This document shows, one piece after another, positions 5,560 to 8,308 of a DNA stretch of 8,308 nucleotides (positions are counted from its first letter, which is position 1; each line of letters begins with the position of its first letter). Source of the stretch: an uncultured Cocleimonas sp. (GTDB lineage Bacteria; Pseudomonadota; Gammaproteobacteria; Thiotrichales; Thiotrichaceae). Location: NCBI GenBank assembly GCA_937974135.1, contig CALJIH010000310.1, positions 1 to 8,308 on the forward strand, given 5' to 3'. Made by a program: the position numbers and the translations under genes. Under the pieces are notes generated by a model that was not told the origin of the DNA, did no database searches, and was given only the letters and a program-made list of their open reading frames with translations.

Positions 5560-6462
5560 TTACTGACAAAAACCTTGTAAAAATACTTTAAATTCTTCAC
5601 CGAGTTCTTCATGTCGTGAAGCGTATTCTACATTGGCTTTCATAAAGCCTAATTTTGATCCACAATCGTGGCTTTTACCCGTCATATGGAAGGCATTAAC
5701 GTCTTCTTTTTCCATTAACATAGCAATCGCATCAGTCAGTTGGATTTCATCCCCTGCTCCTGCCGGAGTGAGTTCAAGTAGACCCCAAATCTTCGCTGAT
5801 AAGATATAACGGCCAACCACTGCTAGATTTGAAGGTGCTTCATCTACGGGTGGTTTCTCTACGACTTGCGTCATTGGTGCAGATTCACCTGGCTTCAACT
5901 GATGTCCTTTTACATCAGCCACACCATAACTACTCACCATTTCCATAGGAACGGGTTCTACCATAATTTGACTAACATCGTTTTCATCAAAAAGGCGTAG
6001 CATTTCTGCCATATTTTCTTGGCTTAGATCTGCGCTGGCTTCATCGATTAATACGTCAGGTAGTACAACCGCAAATGGCTCATCACCTACTAATGGTTTG
6101 GCACATAAAACAGCATGACCGAGGCCTTTAGCGACCCCCTGACGTACGTGCATAATCGTCACATGCTTGGGGCAAATTGAACGTACTTCATCCAATAATG
6201 AACGTTTAACTCGTTTCTCTAGGGTAGATTCAAGTTCATAACTCGTATCAAAATGATTCTCTATCGCATTTTTACTATTATGTGTCACCAATACGATTTC
6301 AGTAATCCCAGCCGCAATACATTCATTAACAATATATTGGATCATCGGTTTATCGACAATAGGTAACATTTCTTTAGGAATGGCTTTGGTTGCCGGTAAC
6401 ATGCGTGTGCCTAGACCCGCTACTGGAATTACAGCCTTACGAACTTTTTGATTTGTTTTCAT
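5560..6462 (-). CDS. galU: UTP-glucose-1-phosphate uridylyltransferase GalU
   Basis: This 300-residue cytosolic nucleotidyltransferase makes UDP-glucose from UTP and glucose 1-phosphate, supplying cell-surface polysaccharide synthesis, galactose metabolism and glucosylated osmolytes. The Rossmann-like nucleotide-binding signature G-L-G-T-R-M-L-P-A-T-K is at 16-26, followed by K30-E-M-L-P-I-V-D-K-P. L-P-D136 is the likely metal or substrate site, V-V-E-K-P is at 200-204, G-D-E-I-Q-L-T-D at 237-244 and K-S-H-D-C-G at 263-268. The sequence tracks E. coli GalU (302 residues) along its length, so this is the bacterial GalU type and not a RmlA-like enzyme. In-frame stops TAA TAA at 6480-6475, just upstream of the ATG, fix the start. 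The Shine-Dalgarno is weak, and I found no convincing promoter in 6463-6571. It appears to be a single-gene unit. Confidence 0.98.
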   Translation of the reverse strand: MKTNQKVRKAVIPVAGLGTRMLPATKAIPKEMLPIVDKPMIQYIVNECIAAGITEIVLVTHNSKNAIENHFDTSYELESTLEKRVKRSLLDEVRSICPKHVTIMHVRQGVAKGLGHAVLCAKPLVGDEPFAVVLPDVLIDEASADLSQENMAEMLRLFDENDVSQIMVEPVPMEMVSSYGVADVKGHQLKPGESAPMTQVVEKPPVDEAPSNLAVVGRYILSAKIWGLLELTPAGAGDEIQLTDAIAMLMEKEDVNAFHMTGKSHDCGSKLGFMKANVEYASRHEELGEEFKVFLQGFCQ

Positions 6463-6571
6463 GATGATATGTTTTTATTAGTTTGTTTAATTATTAAGCA
6501 TATTTTCTCATAGTTTGAATGTTTATTCATTACGCTTAGTCTGAAATTAAACAAAACCACACCACACAACT

Positions 6572-6650
6572 AAAAAAAAGACACCCCCCTACTTTTTGGC
6601 TGTTTTCCTTATTCAGTAGAAACAAGCAAAAAGTGGGGGGGTGTCTTTTT
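6572..6650. repeat. Palindromic C-run element (REPIN- or MITE-like)
   Basis: Two copies of the dispersed repeat face each other. Bases 6575-6598 pair with 6627-6650 over 24 bp, with one T·G wobble at 6590/6635. The inner flanks (6600-6606 and 6619-6626) pair imperfectly, and the rest forms a loop. Each arm reads GACA, a C run, ACTTTTTG, then a T-rich segment. On the opposite strand each arm has G-T-A-G or G-T-G-G next to a G run. That is reminiscent of REP sequences associated with RAYT transposases, but I see no such gene here. The inverted structure is directly visible; mobility is inferred. Confidence 0.9.
6572..6650 (-). terminator. Probable intrinsic terminator of fadD formed by the repeat
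   Basis: Read on the minus strand, the palindrome starts 20 nt after the fadD stop. It forms a stem containing six C-G pairs and ends in eight Ts (6579-6572), so it has the layout of a strong Rho-independent terminator. In the plus direction the stem is followed by five Ts. The stem is longer than usual because it is a repeat pair. Confidence 0.75.
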
Positions 6651-6670
6651 CAGTTTTTAATAAATAATGA

Positions 6671-8308
6671 TTAAGACGTTTGTTTGTTTAATTCACGTAG
6701 GTCTTTGCGCAGCACTTTACCCACATTACTTTTCGGTAAATCATCAACAAAATCAATTTGTTTTGGTCGTTTATAACCCGTCAACTCTTCACGACAGTAA
6801 GCCATTAGTTCATCTTCAGTAAGGCTATCATCGCTTTTTACGACGAATATTTTAACCGCTTCGCCCGACTTTGCGTGCTCGATGCCGATGGCACCCACTT
6901 CCAACACTTTTGGGTGTAACGCAACAACGTTCTCAATCTCATTCGGATAAACATTGAAACCTGATACGATGATCATATCCTTCAATCTATCCACCAATTT
7001 TACAAAACCTTCAGTATTCACAACGGCTACATCACCGGTCTTTAACCAACCGTCATCAGAGAGAACTTTTGCCGTTTCATCTGGACGATTCCAGTAACCT
7101 TGCATGACTTGTGGACCACGAATACAAAGTTCACCTGGCTCATCAAAACCTAGTAGTTTACCGTCTTCGTCAATCAATTGAATTTCAGTTGATGCTAAGG
7201 GTAAGCCAATGCATCCATTGTAACCTTCGATATCAATTGGATTGATACATGCTGCAGGTGAGGTTTCAGTTAAACCATAGGCCTCAACGAGAACATGTCC
7301 TGTCACATCTTTCCATTTATTCGCAACAAATTCTTGTACCGCCATTCCTCCACCTAATGCAAGTTTCAGGTGAGAGAAATCAAGATCCTTAAAGCCAGGG
7401 GTATTTAATAAGCCATTAAATAAGGTATTAACACCGGTAATATACGAAAAATTGACGCTAGATAATTCTTTGATAAAGCCTGGCATATCTCTGGGATTAG
7501 TAATCAACACACTATTCGCACCTATTTTGAGTGCAAACATGGCGTTCGCGGTGAGCGAGAAGATATGATAAAGCGGTAATGCAGTGATAAATGTTTCGTG
7601 TCCATCGACGAAATCTTGAGATGCCCAAGAATGCGCTTGCAGTAAATTAGCAATCATATTTTCATGAGTTAATGCCGCTCCCTTAGCCACACCTGTGGTA
7701 CCACCGGTGTATTGCAAAAAGGCAACATCTTCATGATTTAAATCAGCATTCGCAAAAGGTTGATTCTTTCCTTGCTCTAGCACATCGTTGAAACGAATTG
7801 CTTGTGGCAATGAAAATGGAGGAACCATTTTTTTAACATGTTTAACCACAAAGTTAACTAATAAGGATTTAGGGAACTTCGCCATATCGCCAATACGCGT
7901 AGTGACAACCGTTTTCACGTTGGTGTCTTCAATCACATCCGCTAGGGTATGAGCGAAATTTTCTAGAATTACAATGGCTTTAGCGTCTGAATCTTTTAGT
8001 TGGTGCTTTAATTCTCGATCGGTATACAAAGGATTGGTATTTACCACAATCAAACCAGCGCGTAAGGCTGCAAATAAGACGATTGGGTATTGGATAAGAT
8101 TCGGCAACATGATCGCCACTCGATCACCTTTTACCAAGCCTGCTTGATTAGTCAAGTAAGCGCCAAAATCTCTGGATAAGTCTTCAAGTTCAGCATAACT
8201 AATGCTTCGACCTAAGTTGGTATAGGCGGGTCGATCTTTAAACGCAGTAATAGATTGCTCAAACAAATCAGCCAAAGATTTATACTCATTGGTATCAATG
8301 AATTCTGG
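6671..8308 (-). CDS. fadD: Long-chain fatty-acid-CoA ligase FadD, 5' end cut by window edge
   Basis: This enzyme of the adenylate-forming superfamily activates long-chain fatty acids with ATP and CoA at the inner membrane, as the entry to beta-oxidation. The AMP-binding signature Y-T-G-G-T-T-G-V-A-K-G is encoded at 7711-7679 and Y-G-L-T-E-T-S-P at about 7279-7256. The fatty acyl-CoA synthetase region G-W-L-K-T-G-D through I-V-S-G-F-N-V-Y-P is at about 7048-6944. The catalytic lysine lies in P-K-S-N-V-G-K near 6718. The sequence follows E. coli FadD (561 residues) throughout. The frame stays open to the last base: upstream of the TTG at 8275 it still reads P-E-F-I-D-T-N-E-Y-K-S, matching the FadD N-terminus. 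So 545 residues are visible and roughly 15-20 are missing. The gene downstream on this strand is galU, separated by a terminator-like repeat. Confidence 0.96.
   Translation of the reverse strand, partial: PEFIDTNEYKSLADLFEQSITAFKDRPAYTNLGRSISYAELEDLSRDFGAYLTNQAGLVKGDRVAIMLPNLIQYPIVLFAALRAGLIVVNTNPLYTDRELKHQLKDSDAKAIVILENFAHTLADVIEDTNVKTVVTTRIGDMAKFPKSLLVNFVVKHVKKMVPPFSLPQAIRFNDVLEQGKNQPFANADLNHEDVAFLQYTGGTTGVAKGAALTHENMIANLLQAHSWASQDFVDGHETFITALPLYHIFSLTANAMFALKIGANSVLITNPRDMPGFIKELSSVNFSYITGVNTLFNGLLNTPGFKDLDFSHLKLALGGGMAVQEFVANKWKDVTGHVLVEAYGLTETSPAACINPIDIEGYNGCIGLPLASTEIQLIDEDGKLLGFDEPGELCIRGPQVMQGYWNRPDETAKVLSDDGWLKTGDVAVVNTEGFVKLVDRLKDMIIVSGFNVYPNEIENVVALHPKVLEVGAIGIEHAKSGEAVKIFVVKSDDSLTEDELMAYCREELTGYKRPKQIDFVDDLPKSNVGKVLRKDLRELNKQTS

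Noticed and set aside
6463..6571. galU promoter elements
   Set aside because: Several loose TTGNNN and TAATAA-like pairs occur on the minus strand, but none has both good hexamers and good spacing, so none was annotated.
8273..8275. TTG at 8275 as the start codon of the acyl-CoA ligase
   Set aside because: The frame continues open to base 8308, and the upstream residues (P-E-F-I-D-T-N-E-Y-K-S) match the FadD N-terminus, so the gene is cut by the window edge and TTG is an internal leucine codon.

Overview
The window reads as chromosomal DNA of a fairly AT-rich gammaproteobacterium. GalU and the long-chain acyl-CoA ligase closely follow the E. coli versions from my memory of those sequences. 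The longer form of IspG, the single-gene FolB-FolK fusion and the gene order do not look enterobacterial and fit a free-living or deep-branching gammaproteobacterial lineage. The genus cannot be fixed from the sequence alone. Nearly all the coding space is housekeeping metabolism, and no phage, plasmid, CRISPR, tRNA or rRNA feature was seen.

Layout, left to right. At 1-28 is one arm of a C-run repeat that recurs later. At 94-1249 (+) are a PCuAC-type periplasmic copper chaperone lipoprotein and a SCO1/SenC protein, the standard pair that delivers copper to cytochrome c oxidase. Converging on them from the right is a minus-strand cluster transcribed folBK (4677-3805), ispG (3795-2566), trmJ (2573-1818), then a GNAT acetyltransferase (1770-1273). 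These make folate precursors, isoprenoid precursors and a tRNA modification. Spacing is tight: 9 nt, an 8-nt overlap, then 47 nt. A divergent intergenic region (4678-4948) separates the cluster from a plus-strand DoxX-family membrane protein (4949-5497). A strong bidirectional terminator at 5517-5545 sits between doxX and convergent galU (6462-5560). After a 208-bp intergenic region comes a minus-strand fadD (6671 to beyond 8308), whose 5' end is cut by the window edge.

The most interesting signal is the repeat family. A core, gacacccccctactttttgg or its seven-C variant, occurs at 1-28, 1809-1828 and as two inverted arms at 6572-6650. The inverted pair looks like a REPIN or small MITE and also forms a textbook intrinsic terminator for fadD. 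The single copy at 1809-1828 overlaps the end of trmJ and supplies its last two lysine codons and its stop codon. No transposase gene that could mobilise the repeats lies in the window. I do not see a convincing new multi-gene system here.
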